DNA of 64,000 nt from Streptomyces violascens (GCF_014649955.1 NZ_BMUA01000014.1:147655-211654), one strand, 5' to 3'. Positions 1 through 10,211 are shown, counted from the first letter of the stretch. The notes: generated from the sequence alone by a model not told the origin. A program made the numbers and translations.

Positions 1-708
1 GGCGAGGTTGCGGCCGAGCACGTCGTGCATGTCCCGCCCGAAGCGCAGCCGTTCCTCGGCGACGGCGAGCCGGGCCTCGGTCTGTCGGGCCCGGTCCGAC
101 TCCCACATCACCGACAGCGTCCAGGCCCCGCAGCGCGAGACCAGCAGGGCGTACAGGCCGGACAGGGCCACCCCGATCGCGAGGCCGAACAGCTGGGCGC
201 CCGCCACTTCGGCGGGCGCCAGCACCGCCACGACCGGGATGCCGAGCAGCGCGAACCGCCAGAGGAAGGTGCGGGGCGGGACGAGCAGGCAGTACGTCAT
301 TCCGAACGGCATCATGATGTACAGCACGACGAGCAGGAGCGTCGGATCACCGATGCCGTGCGCGGCCCGGAGCCCCGCGAGCAGGGCGAGCGAGAGCGCG
401 CAGAGGCCCCCGGCCACCAGCAGCCCGCGCCGCGGCTCCTCGATGCGCCCGAGGTAGTGGTCGCAGGCCAGCCGGTGGACCTTGTTGCCCTGGAAGGCCT
501 GCGCTGCGCCGACCACGACCGTCGCTACGCCGAGGGCCAGCTGCAACGGGCCGTGCCGCATGCCCGGTGCGACGAACGGCACATCCCAGCTGAGGAAGAG
601 GAACCAGGTCGAGCACCGCCACAACAGCCGGCTCTGGACCTCGACCTTCTCGACCCTGCTGCGGTCGTGCCAGTGCCGTCGATGCCACGCTCGTATCCGG
701 CCGAACAC
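1..708 (-). CDS. Sensor histidine kinase, N-terminal part (cut by window edge)
   Basis: The 236 visible residues are a membrane sensor module followed by the start of a kinase core. Several hydrophobic segments (for example around VATVVVGAA and LLVVLYIMM) run back to back with almost no outside loop. A short coiled coil follows, then the HisKA_3 motif RDMHDVLG with the phosphoacceptor His near residue 228, as in DesK/NarL-type kinases. The GTG at 708 is chosen because GGGGGA lies about 7 bases upstream. The gene starts 29 bases after the ABC permease and is surely in the same operon; a LuxR-type response regulator normally follows off-window. Sensing of membrane or antibiotic stress to control the exporter is inference. 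Confidence 0.88.
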   Translation of the reverse strand, partial: MFGRIRAWHRRHWHDRSRVEKVEVQSRLLWRCSTWFLFLSWDVPFVAPGMRHGPLQLALGVATVVVGAAQAFQGNKVHRLACDHYLGRIEEPRRGLLVAGGLCALSLALLAGLRAAHGIGDPTLLLVVLYIMMPFGMTYCLLVPPRTFLWRFALLGIPVVAVLAPAEVAGAQLFGLAIGVALSGLYALLVSRCGAWTLSVMWESDRARQTEARLAVAEERLRFGRDMHDVLGRNLA

Positions 709-737
709 CCTGCCGTCCCCCCTGTCTCAGCACTGTC

Positions 738-1553
738 TCAACGCCGCGGCTCCCAGCGGAAGCGCTTGCGCACGACCAGTACCGCGATGAACGTCCAGAC
801 AACCATGACGAGCAGTTCCCGCAGCACCTCGCCCGTACCGGCGCCGGTCCAGCCGTCCCGGATCATGCCCACCACCGGGCTCAGCGGCAGCAGTTCGCAG
901 AACGAGGCCAGCTTGCCGGGCAGCACGTCCAGCGGTACGACCATGCCCGAGCCGGCGATCGACAGCATCATCATGGGCATGACCGCGATCTGGGCGCCCT
1001 CCGCGGACTTGGTGACGGCGGCGGTCGCTGCGGCGAGCGCGCCCATCACGACCATGCCGAGCAGCAGCCCGACGACCGCGAGCCACAGGGTCCCCGGAAC
1101 CGGCACGTCCATCAGGACCGAGCCGCCCACCGCGAGCAGCACGGCCTGCGCGAGCCCGATGAGCACCGCGGGCAGCGCCGCCCCCGCCAGGATCTCCAGG
1201 TCGCGCAACTCCCCGGTGCGCAGCCGTTTCAGAACGAGTTCCTCACGGCGTACGACGTAGACGCCCGTCAGCGTCGAATACACCGCGAACAGCAGCACGT
1301 AGCCGAGCGCGCCGGGCAGCAGCACCGTGCCGACGGTGAGCCCGGTCTGCTTCAGGTCCATGCTGCTGACGGCCGAGTGCATCGAGACGGTGAGCACGGT
1401 CGGGAGCGCGAGGACGGTGAACATCGCGGACTTGTTGCGGGCGAGCAGGGTGAGTTCGGCGCGCCCCAGCGCCTTCATGCGGTCCGCCGCGGTGTTGGGG
1501 GTCCGCTCCCTCGCCCGCACCGGGCTCCGTACCGCGTCCGAAGTGGTCGTCAT
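738..1553 (-). CDS. ABC-2 type exporter, permease subunit
   Basis: This 271-residue integral membrane protein is the channel half of an ABC-2 exporter. After a cytoplasmic Arg-rich start of about 35 residues it shows six hydrophobic segments, including VLLFAVYSTLTGVYVV and VVGLLLGMVVMGALAAATA, and the usual short amphipathic stretch near LLPLSPVVGMIRDGW. The ATG at 1553 overlaps the stop of the ATPase gene by four bases (ATGA), so the two are translationally coupled. The partner ATPase and the downstream kinase suggest self-regulated export of a drug, peptide or lipid; the substrate cannot be read from the sequence. Confidence 0.9.
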   Translation of the reverse strand: MTTTSDAVRSPVRARERTPNTAADRMKALGRAELTLLARNKSAMFTVLALPTVLTVSMHSAVSSMDLKQTGLTVGTVLLPGALGYVLLFAVYSTLTGVYVVRREELVLKRLRTGELRDLEILAGAALPAVLIGLAQAVLLAVGGSVLMDVPVPGTLWLAVVGLLLGMVVMGALAAATAAVTKSAEGAQIAVMPMMMLSIAGSGMVVPLDVLPGKLASFCELLPLSPVVGMIRDGWTGAGTGEVLRELLVMVVWTFIAVLVVRKRFRWEPRR

Positions 1554-2548
1554 CGGAGGGTCTCCTCTTCCTGGCGCTGGTCCTGCGCGATCTTCATGAA
1601 CGCCTCTTCGAGCGAGGCCGAGCGCACGTCGAGCCCCCGCAGCTCGACCCCGCTGTCCCTGGCCCACAACAGCAGCCCGGTGGCGGCCTGTTGGAGCGCG
1701 TTCGTCTTCAGCCGTACGGTGCGGCCGCTCGTCTCGTGGCTGCTGACGCCGAGCCGGTCGAGCGGCGGCAGATCGCCGAGGTGGTAGCCGTCGGGCAGCT
1801 CGAAGGCGATGTGCGAGGGCTGGGCGGCGACGACTTCGTCGACCCGGCCGCTCGCCGCTATGCGCCCGTTGTGGAGGATCGCGAGCCGCTCGGCGAGCGC
1901 CTCGGCCTCCTCCAGGTAGTGGGTGGTCAGGAGCACGGTGGTGCCGCCGTCGCGCAGCGCCCGCACCAACTCCCAGGTGTCGCGCCGCCCTTCGGCGTCC
2001 AGGCCCGTCGTCGGCTCGTCGAGGAAGAGCACCTCGGGCCGCGAGAGCAGCGCGAGCGCCAGGTCGAGCCGCCGCTTCTCGCCCCCCGAGAGCTGCTTGA
2101 CCCGTACATCGGAGCGCCGTCCCAGGTCGACGAGCTCCAGCGCCTCGTCCACGGCCCCGCCCGTCGCCCGACCACCGCCCCTCACCGAGCGGCTCCGCCG
2201 CGCACCTTCTGGTCGACCACTGGTACAGCCCGCCCACATCCGTACGGTCTCGGCGACGGTGAGCTCGGCGGGGAAGCCGCCTTCCTGGAGCATCACGCCG
2301 GTACGGGGGCGCACGGCGGCCCGTTCGGTGTACGGGTCGTGCCCGAGCACCCGGACGCTGCCGCCGCTGGGCGGGGCGAGGCCTTCGAGGAGTTCGACGG
2401 TGGAGGTCTTGCCCGCGCCGTTGGTGCCGAGCAGCGCGAAGAGTTCGCCGCGCGCCACCGAGAAGGAGATTCCGGAAACGGCCTCGAAGCCCCCGGCGTA
2501 GGTCCGCCGCAGCTCCTCGGCCTCGATCACATTCGCTGTGCCTGCCAT
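1550..2548 (-). CDS. ABC exporter, ATP-binding subunit
   Basis: This 332-residue DrrA-type ATPase powers the neighbouring ABC-2 permease. Visible motifs are Walker A GTNGAGKTS (residues 41-49), a Q-loop in VMLQEGGF, signature LSGGEKRRLD, Walker B LFLDEPTTGLD and the switch His in TTHYLEEAE, followed by the roughly 100-residue C-terminal extension of DrrA-type exporters. An Arg/Gly/Ser-rich insertion of about 25 residues sits between the Q-loop and the signature, where relatives are shorter; its codon use matches the rest, so it does not look like a frameshift. The ribosome site before the ATG at 2548 is weak. It is the first gene of a three-gene minus-strand operon. Confidence 0.93.
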   Translation of the reverse strand: MAGTANVIEAEELRRTYAGGFEAVSGISFSVARGELFALLGTNGAGKTSTVELLEGLAPPSGGSVRVLGHDPYTERAAVRPRTGVMLQEGGFPAELTVAETVRMWAGCTSGRPEGARRSRSVRGGGRATGGAVDEALELVDLGRRSDVRVKQLSGGEKRRLDLALALLSRPEVLFLDEPTTGLDAEGRRDTWELVRALRDGGTTVLLTTHYLEEAEALAERLAILHNGRIAASGRVDEVVAAQPSHIAFELPDGYHLGDLPPLDRLGVSSHETSGRTVRLKTNALQQAATGLLLWARDSGVELRGLDVRSASLEEAFMKIAQDQRQEEETLR

Positions 2549-2636
2549 GCCTTCAGCGTTCCGCGGGAAACAGGGCGCGGGCAGTGCGCGGTGTCATCAC
2601 CGGCCATGACAAATGTCAGGAGAGGACCGGGACATG

Positions 2637-2673
2637 ACTGAAGGCCCCAGTTCGATGAACTGGGGCCTTCAGT
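2637..2673 (-). terminator. tRNA-Gly terminator (hairpin with CGATG loop)
   Basis: Perfect 16-base-pair stem with loop CGATG, 9 bases beyond the 3' end of tRNA-Gly(GCC). It also lies upstream of the ABC operon and would insulate it. The loop and core AAGGCCCC are shared with the hairpin at 23866-23896. Confidence 0.8.
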
Positions 2674-2681
2674 GCTTCCTG

Positions 2682-2754
2682 AGCGGACGACGAGATTCGA
2701 ACTCGCGACCCTCACCTTGGCAAGGTGATGCTCTACCAACTGAGCCACGTCCGC
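2682..2754 (-). tRNA. tRNA-Gly (anticodon GCC)
   Basis: Full cloverleaf of 73 bases with acceptor GCGGACG/CGTCCGC, anticodon arm TCACC-TTGCCAA-GGTGA and T-loop GTTCGAATC. CCA is not encoded. It lies 78 bases downstream of a second tRNA-Gly on the same strand, so both are probably cut from one transcript. Confidence 0.97.
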
Positions 2755-2832
2755 ATGCCGCCACACAGCTTTCACTGCGTGGTGCGAGCACTACTCTACC
2801 TGATCCACAAGAGGGATCGGTACGCAATGCAG

Positions 2833-2904
2833 AGCGGGTGACAGGAATTGCACACTGCGCCTTCCCCCTGGAAGGGGGATGTTCTGCTACTGAACTACAC
2901 CCGC
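2833..2904 (-). tRNA. tRNA-Gly (anticodon TCC)
   Basis: Full cloverleaf of 72 bases with acceptor GCGGGTG/CACCCGC and anticodon arm TCCCC-CTTCCAG-GGGGA. The T-arm carries GCAATTC where GTTCGAATC would be standard, a departure also known in some actinobacterial tRNA-Gly. CCA is not encoded. Confidence 0.93.
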
Positions 2905-2991
2905 ACGCTCCGGTGGACCGGGCCTTTCGGCCTTGCCCCTCGGCGTGCTCCAGACTCTAGCTGATCAGCAGGGGGGGTTTGCAACTCCGGT

Positions 2992-3021
2992 GTCCGGGGC
3001 GGGTGCAGGGCCGCCCCGGAC
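2992..3021 (-). terminator. Probable lsrL terminator
   Basis: Inverted repeat GTCCGGGGCGG/CCGCCCCGGAC (11 pairs, 8-base loop) starts 18 bases past the lsrL stop. No T-run follows, as is common in Streptomyces. Confidence 0.6.
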
Positions 3022-3038
3022 GGGACCCGGGCGGGAGG

Positions 3039-3356
3039 TCAGCTCGCCTCGGCGAAGGCCTCGTAGACCTTCTTCGGGATCCGGCCGCGGGCCGGCACGT
3101 CCATCTTGTTGGAGCGCGCCCAGGCGCGGACGGCCGCCGGGTCGGGCGCGACGGCGGTGTGCCGATACGTCTTCCCGGACTTCGAGTGCTTCCGGCCCGC
3201 CGTCACGTAAGGCGCGAGCGCCTTGCGCAGTTTCTTTGCATTGGCGGGATTGAGGTCGATCTCGTAGACCTTTCCGTCCAGGCCGAACGTGACCGTTTCC
3301 GCCGCTTCTCCGCCGTCGATGTCATCGGAGAGTGTGACCACTACGCGCTGAGCCAC
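3039..3356 (-). CDS. lsrL: Lsr2-family nucleoid-associated protein (LsrL type)
   Basis: This 105-residue protein binds and bridges AT-rich DNA and silences genes. The N-terminal half (MAQRVVVTLSDDIDGG onward) is the dimerisation domain. The C-terminal half carries the DNA-binding helices and the AT-hook-like RGR in VPARGRIPKK near residue 90. Streptomyces has two paralogues. The position beside purS matches the LsrL paralogue (SCO4076 as I recall), so lsrL rather than lsr2 is proposed. The GTG at 3356 has GGAAGGA about 10 bases upstream. The divergent region towards purS is unusually AT-rich for this window, which would suit self-binding; that is inference. Confidence 0.9.
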   Translation of the reverse strand: MAQRVVVTLSDDIDGGEAAETVTFGLDGKVYEIDLNPANAKKLRKALAPYVTAGRKHSKSGKTYRHTAVAPDPAAVRAWARSNKMDVPARGRIPKKVYEAFAEAS

Positions 3357-3603
3357 GGATATCGGTTCCTTCCTACGGTCTCGCCACTCCCACGTGCCTG
3401 ACGTGCGGCGATACCGGCCTTCCGGCTGTTATGGAGCAATGTTGCTTTCGCTGGGATTCCTTTGTACAGCGGCACCCATTGCAATGTGAAGCCCAGCCAA
3501 TTGCATCAGCGTGTCCCGACGCAATGACTTCGGCGACTTTTTCTCGGGATTTTTCCCACGTGTTGTCGCGGCCGAAACCGGAACGTGATCGGGGGTCAGC
3601 TAT
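3357..3603. other. AT-rich divergent intergenic region lsrL/purS
   Basis: About 320 bases separate lsrL and purS with no credible gene. Several AT-rich tracts (around 3425-3500 and 3530-3560) stand out from the surrounding sequence of about 70% GC. It must hold the promoters of both genes and is a natural Lsr2-family target. Confidence 0.55.
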
Positions 3604-3619
3604 ATCTACCCGCGTAGAT
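3604..3619 (+). promoter_or_regulatory. Palindrome in the purS promoter region (candidate operator)
   Basis: Perfect inverted repeat ATCTAC-CCGC-GTAGAT followed by a T-run, about 59 bases upstream of the purS start. No copy was noticed upstream of purF or purM. Role unknown; a purine-responsive repressor site is one option. Confidence 0.4.
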
Positions 3620-3677
3620 TTTTTGGGCGGGTACTCTGAGGGAACCGCCTTCGCACCACACCACACCGGGAGTGCCA

Positions 3678-3932
3678 GTGGCACGCGTCGTAGTCGACGT
3701 CATGCTCAAGCCGGAAATCCTCGACCCGCAGGGACAGGCGGTGCAGCGCGCACTGCCCCGTCTCGGCTTCGAGGGGATCGGCGACGTACGTCAGGGAAAG
3801 CGTTTCGAGCTGGAGGTCGAGGGGCCGGTCGACGAGGCCGCCCTCGCCCGCATCCACGAGATGGCCGAGACCTTCCTCGCCAACACCGTCATCGAAGACT
3901 TCACCGTCAAGGTCGAGGAGCAGTCCAAGTGA
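3678..3932 (+). CDS. purS: Phosphoribosylformylglycinamidine synthase subunit PurS
   Basis: This 84-residue PurS is the small bridging subunit of the three-part FGAM synthase, which converts FGAR plus glutamine to FGAM in step 4 of purine synthesis. The sequence MARVVVDVMLKPEILDPQG and the closing VIEDFTVKVEE are typical. The GTG at 3678 is preferred over the GTG at 3672 because GGGAG then sits 5 bases upstream and the protein begins as in relatives. Its stop overlaps the purQ start (GTGA), so PurS, PurQ and PurL are made together. Confidence 0.95.
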   Translation: MARVVVDVMLKPEILDPQGQAVQRALPRLGFEGIGDVRQGKRFELEVEGPVDEAALARIHEMAETFLANTVIEDFTVKVEEQSK

Positions 3933-4608
3933 CTGCACGCATCGGCGTTGTCACCTTCCCCGGCACCCTTGACGACCGGGACAGTCTGCGGGCCGTGCGC
4001 ATCGCCGGCGCCGAGCCGGTTTCGCTCTGGCACCGCGACAAGGACCTCAAGCAGGTCGACGCGGTCGTCCTCGCCGGTGGGTTCTCCTACGGCGACTACC
4101 TGCGGGCCGGGGCCATCTCCCGGTTCTCGCCGGTGATGGAGACGATCATCGAGCAGGCGAAGGCCGGTCTTCCGGTCCTCGGCATCTGCAACGGCTTCCA
4201 GATCCTCACCGAGTCGCACCTGCTGCCGGGCGCCATGCTCCGCAACAACCACCTGCACTTCATCTGCCGCGAGCAGAAGCTGCGGGTGGAGAACGCGGAG
4301 ACCGCCTGGACCGCCGACTACGAGGCCGGCCAGGAGATCCAGGTTCCGCTCAAGAACATGGACGGCCGGTACGTCGCCGACGAGCGCACGCTGGACGAGC
4401 TGGAGGCCGAGGGCCGGGTCGCGTTCCGCTACCTGGACATGAACCCCAACGGCTCGCTCCGCGACATCGCGGGCATCACCAACGCCGCCGGCAACGTCGT
4501 CGGCCTGATGCCGCACCCCGAGCACGCCGTGGAGCCGCTGATCGGTACGGGCCGTACCGACGGCCTCGGATTCTTCACTTCGATCCTGAAGAAGCTGGTC
4601 AACGCCTC

Positions 4609-4612
<4 letters not shown>
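3929..4612 (+). CDS. purQ: Phosphoribosylformylglycinamidine synthase subunit PurQ (glutaminase)
   Basis: This 227-residue class I glutamine amidotransferase releases ammonia for PurL. The nucleophile Cys lies in LGICNGFQIL and the His/Glu pair in MPHPEHAVEP near the end; ARIGVVTFPGTLDD is the usual start. Length matches the family. The GTG start overlaps the purS stop and the stop overlaps the purL ATG by four bases, a tightly coupled purSQL operon. Confidence 0.97.
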
Positions 4613-6858
<2,246 letters not shown>

Positions 6859-6872
6859 TACGCGCCAACTCC

Positions 6873-6909
6873 TCGGCCCCGTACCTCAGTTGATGAGGTA
6901 CGGGGCCGA
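6873..6909. terminator. Bidirectional terminator between purL and the MFS gene
   Basis: Perfect 16-pair stem with loop GTTGA (TCGGCCCCGTACCTCA and its complement) fills most of the 58-base gap between two convergent genes. Confidence 0.85.
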
Positions 6910-6916
6910 AGTGCGT

Positions 6917-8461
6917 TCAGGCGTCGACGAGCTGCTTGCTCTCCACCGGGGTGGAGGGCACGGGCCGGGTCTCGGCGGGGAGGCGGGCGGCCAGGACCGC
7001 GGCGACCGCCATGACTCCGGCCGCCACCAGGAAGACCACGTCCATCGCGGAGACGAAGCCGTGCACCGCGGTGTCGCGGGCGGCGCCGGTCAGGTGGGCG
7101 ATGGTGCTGGTCGAGCCGCCCGGCACCTTCGCCTCGTACACCCGGCTGAGCAGCGTGCCGAAGACGGCGGCGCCCAGCGCGTTCCCCAGCGTCTGGAAGA
7201 ACCGGATGCTGGTGGTCGCGATGCCGAGCTGGTGGGCGGGGGCGGCGTTCTGGACGTACGGGATGAGCTGGCCTATCAGCAGGCCGAACCCGCAGCCCAT
7301 GAGCAGGAGCGCGCCCCGGACCTGCCACAGCGAGGTGCCGGCGTCGAGGGTGGCGAGCACGGCGAGCGCGAGGGCGGAGGCGACGGTGCCGGTCAGCACG
7401 AAGGTCTTCATGCGCCAGCCGCGGTCGGTGAGCCTGCCCGCGGCGAGGCCGACGGCGGTCATGCCGAGCGCCATGGGGACGAGGTAGAGGCCGGAGGCCG
7501 CCGGGGCCAGGCCGCGCACCGCCTGGAGGTAGATCATGACGTAGACCAGCGCGCCCATCATCGCGGCGCCGAGCAGCCCCTGGATGGCGAAGCCGTACCG
7601 CAGTTGGGGCACCTTGAACATCGACAGCGGCAGGACCGGCTCGGCGGCGGTCGTCTGGCGGCGCAGGAACAGGGCGAGGGTCAGGACGCAGGCCACGAGC
7701 AGGCCGACGATCTCGGGCGAGCCCCATGCGTACTGCTTGCCGCCCCAGCTGGTCGCCAGGAGCAGGCTGCTGGTGAACGCGGCGGCGAGCGCCGCGCCGA
7801 GGTAGTCGATGCGGTGGCGGGCCGGGGAGACCGGGAGCTTCAGTACGAGGACGGCGCCGATCAGCGCGGCGATGCCGAGCGGCAGGTTGATGTAGAAGAT
7901 CCAGCGCCAGTTGGCGTGGTCCGCGAGGGTGCCGCCGATCCAGGGGCCGATCGCCATGCCGGTGCCCGCGACGATCCCGCCGACGCCGCTCCCCTTGTTG
8001 CCGCTCTTGCCGCTCTTGCCGCTCTTGCCGCCCTTGCCGTCCGCGGTCCCGAGCTGGGCGAGTACGACCATGGTGACGCTCATCAGCCCGCCGCCGCCCA
8101 GGCCCTGGAGGGCGCGGGCCGCGATCAGTTCGGTCATCGACTGGGCGGCACCGCACAGCGCCGAGCCGAGCAGGAAGGCGGCGACGGCGCCGACGAAGAC
8201 CTTCTTCGCGCCGAGGGTGTCGCAGAGCTTTCCGTACAGGGGCAGCGCCGCGGCCGAGGCGAGCGCGAAGGCGCTGATCAGCCAGGGGATCTTGTCGACT
8301 CCATGTGCCGGGTCGAGATCGCGGGCGATCGGCACGGTGGCCGCCGACACGATGTTCATGTCGAGCACGGCCAGCAGGATCGTGGCGATGCAGACGGCCA
8401 TGGCGATGAGGGTCTGGGTCTTGGTCATGAGGGGCCGAGCGGTGTTCGTGGTCTTCGTCAT
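6917..8461 (-). CDS. MFS drug exporter, DHA2 (14-TM) family
   Basis: This 514-residue proton-driven multidrug exporter has about 14 hydrophobic segments. It carries DHA2 signatures such as LDMNIVSAATVPIARDL in TM1, the motif A loop LYGKLCDTLGAKKV and motif C GTGMAIGPWIGG. An unusual 18-residue Gly/Lys/Ser run (four GKSGKSG-like units) is inserted between TM4 and TM5. The ATG at 8461 follows GGTGG; an ATG at 8473 is an alternative. It is divergent from a TetR gene with a long palindrome at its promoter, so repression relieved by the exported compound is likely. Confidence 0.92.
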   Translation of the reverse strand: MTKTTNTARPLMTKTQTLIAMAVCIATILLAVLDMNIVSAATVPIARDLDPAHGVDKIPWLISAFALASAAALPLYGKLCDTLGAKKVFVGAVAAFLLGSALCGAAQSMTELIAARALQGLGGGGLMSVTMVVLAQLGTADGKGGKSGKSGKSGNKGSGVGGIVAGTGMAIGPWIGGTLADHANWRWIFYINLPLGIAALIGAVLVLKLPVSPARHRIDYLGAALAAAFTSSLLLATSWGGKQYAWGSPEIVGLLVACVLTLALFLRRQTTAAEPVLPLSMFKVPQLRYGFAIQGLLGAAMMGALVYVMIYLQAVRGLAPAASGLYLVPMALGMTAVGLAAGRLTDRGWRMKTFVLTGTVASALALAVLATLDAGTSLWQVRGALLLMGCGFGLLIGQLIPYVQNAAPAHQLGIATTSIRFFQTLGNALGAAVFGTLLSRVYEAKVPGGSTSTIAHLTGAARDTAVHGFVSAMDVVFLVAAGVMAVAAVLAARLPAETRPVPSTPVESKQLVDA

Positions 8462-8479
8462 GGGCACCACCATGGACCA

Positions 8480-8504
8480 GAAAGATAGACCGAGTCAATC
8501 TTTC
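8480..8504. promoter_or_regulatory. 25-base TetR operator
   Basis: Arms GAAAGATNGAC and GTCNATCTTTC are perfect complements around a 3-base centre. It lies between the divergent exporter and TetR genes, 19 bases from the exporter start. An 11-base direct repeat TTTCATCCTGG (8501-8511 and 8518-8528) overlaps its edge and continues to the TetR start. Confidence 0.75.
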
Positions 8505-8535
8505 ATCCTGGATTAAATTTCATCCTGGTACAGTG

Positions 8536-9180
8536 ATGCGCATGACTGCTGGTGAGGGGCTGCGCGAGCGCAAGAAGCGGGAGACCGCGATGCGGATCTG
8601 GCGCACCGCGCTCGACCTGTTCACCGAGCGCGGCTTCGACCATGTATCGGTGGCGGAGATCGCCGCCGCCGCCGACGTCTCGAAGATGACCGTCTTCAAT
8701 TACTTCGGCACGAAGGAAGACCTGGTCACCGCGCCGATGATGAACGACGTCGGCGATGTCGTACGGGCGGTGCGCGAGCGAGAGGCCGGCGAGTCGGCGG
8801 TGGCCGCGGTACGCCGCCAGTTCCTGGAGATGATCGAGCTGCGCGACCCGTCGGTCGGCCTCAACGACGACCCGCGCTCCCTCCAGGCCCGCCAGCTCAT
8901 CATGAACACACCGGTGTTGCTCCAGCGCGCCTCCGTCGCCTTCCGCGAAGCACAGCAGGAGCTGGCCGAGCTGCTCACCGAGGAGGGCGGTGACCCGATG
9001 CTCGCCGCGGTCGCGGCCGCCCAGTTGACCGGCGCCCGCAACGCGCTGATCGCCGAGCACCACCGCCGCATCCTCGGCGGAGAGTCCGTGCAGTGGGTCG
9101 TGACCGACGCCGCGGAGCGCGCCGAGCGGGCGTTCGCGCAGGTCGAAAATGGCCTAGGGAGCTATCCCGGCCCGGCGTAG
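8536..9180 (+). CDS. TetR-family transcriptional repressor
   Basis: This 214-residue protein has an N-terminal TetR helix-turn-helix (RKKRETAMRIWRTALDLF, then VAEIAAAADVSKMTVFNYFG at about residues 40-60). A helical ligand-binding domain follows. It is divergent from the MFS exporter and probably represses it through the 8480-8504 palindrome. Start choice is uncertain: GTG 8533, ATG 8536 and ATG 8542 are all in frame and none has a clear ribosome site, so the message may be leaderless. Confidence 0.9.
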   Translation: MRMTAGEGLRERKKRETAMRIWRTALDLFTERGFDHVSVAEIAAAADVSKMTVFNYFGTKEDLVTAPMMNDVGDVVRAVREREAGESAVAAVRRQFLEMIELRDPSVGLNDDPRSLQARQLIMNTPVLLQRASVAFREAQQELAELLTEEGGDPMLAAVAAAQLTGARNALIAEHHRRILGGESVQWVVTDAAERAERAFAQVENGLGSYPGPA

Positions 9181-9190
9181 GCTCGGTTTC

Positions 9191-9988
9191 ATGCCCCCGG
9201 CCAAGAAGCGCGCCCGCAAGTACGACCCGGTGAAGATCCGGGCCGCCGTCCTCGCCCAGTTCGGTCACGTACGCCAGGCCGTCGGCACGCTCACGCCCGA
9301 GCAGCTCGCCCGGCCCACCCGGCTCGGCGACTGGACGGTGCGCGAGCTCGCCGTGCACCACACGATGGCGCTCGGCATGCTGGATCGCTACCTCGCCGAG
9401 GAGGAGCCGCTCAAGCAAGAGGTCGGGCTGCTCGACTGGCCGTTCCGCACGGCGGCGGTGGGTGACCAAGTGGCCGACGGAACAAGGGAGTTGGCGGCCT
9501 CGACCGCCGACCTCGACGCCCTCTTCGAGCAGCGGGCGGCCCGCACCGAGGAGCTCTTCGCGGCCACCGCCGACACCCGGCTCATGCCGACCCGGTTCGG
9601 CGCGATGACCTTCGCCGACGTCCTGGTGACCCGGACCGTCGAACTCGTCGTCCACACCGACGACTTGAACGACGCCCTGCCCGAACTCGGCGTCCCCTAC
9701 GACCGGCAGGCGCTCGCCGCCTGCACCCGGCTGCTCGCCGACGCGCTCGCCGTGAAGGCGCCGGGCGGCTCGGTCGAGGTGCGGATCCCGCCGTACGCGG
9801 TGGTCCAGTGCGTGGCCGGCCCGAAGCACACCCGGGGCACCCCGCCGAACGTCGTCGAGACCGACCCGCTCACGTGGATCCGGCTCGCGACGGGGCGTAC
9901 GGGGTGGGCCGAGGCGCGGGACTCGGCGAAGGTCGCGGCGAGCGGGGAGCGGGCGGACCTGTCGGCGGTCCTGCCGGTGATGGCGTAG
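9191..9988 (+). CDS. Maleylpyruvate isomerase / DinB-like family protein
   Basis: This 265-residue protein has a DinB-like helical bundle with metal-binding histidines (ELAVHHT near residue 56 and VVHTDDL near 157). A C-terminal SCP2-like part ends in the family signature ETDPLTWIRLATGRTGW. Relatives are called mycothiol-dependent maleylpyruvate isomerases, but most have no known substrate; mycothiol is the actinobacterial thiol, so thiol transfer is plausible. It starts 11 bases after the TetR stop and may be co-transcribed with it. The first 10 residues are Lys/Arg-rich. Confidence 0.8.
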   Translation: MPPAKKRARKYDPVKIRAAVLAQFGHVRQAVGTLTPEQLARPTRLGDWTVRELAVHHTMALGMLDRYLAEEEPLKQEVGLLDWPFRTAAVGDQVADGTRELAASTADLDALFEQRAARTEELFAATADTRLMPTRFGAMTFADVLVTRTVELVVHTDDLNDALPELGVPYDRQALAACTRLLADALAVKAPGGSVEVRIPPYAVVQCVAGPKHTRGTPPNVVETDPLTWIRLATGRTGWAEARDSAKVAASGERADLSAVLPVMA

Positions 9989-10034
9989 CCGGACGGGCTG
10001 AAGATGCCCGGTGCGGACCGGCACGGACGCTGCT

Positions 10035-10211
10035 GGGGGCGCGGGGAACTGTGCGAGCAACCACGACGGCCCGCGGACGAAATCGGGTTCAGGGCGCGTG
10101 AGCTGCGCGACCAGCCACGCACGGCCAGCGGGCCGAAGGTCGTCGAGGTCCGGGGCGCAGCCCGGGGGAGCCCGCACCGACCCTGCTGGGGGCGCGGGGA
10201 ACTGCGCAATC
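10035..10211 (+). repeat. GGGGCGCGGGGAACTGCGCGA-type intergenic repeats, three copies
   Basis: Copies of a dispersed Streptomyces repeat begin near 10035, 10091 and 10188. The first two are exactly 56 bases apart. The middle copy is degenerate. They occupy the 500-base gap before purF, which otherwise holds no gene that I can support. Further copies lie at 37963-38003 and 45695-45836. Confidence 0.7.

Noticed and set aside
2527..2775. Minus-strand frame running through tRNA-Gly(GCC)
   Set aside because: It is only the translation of a tRNA gene and its terminator.
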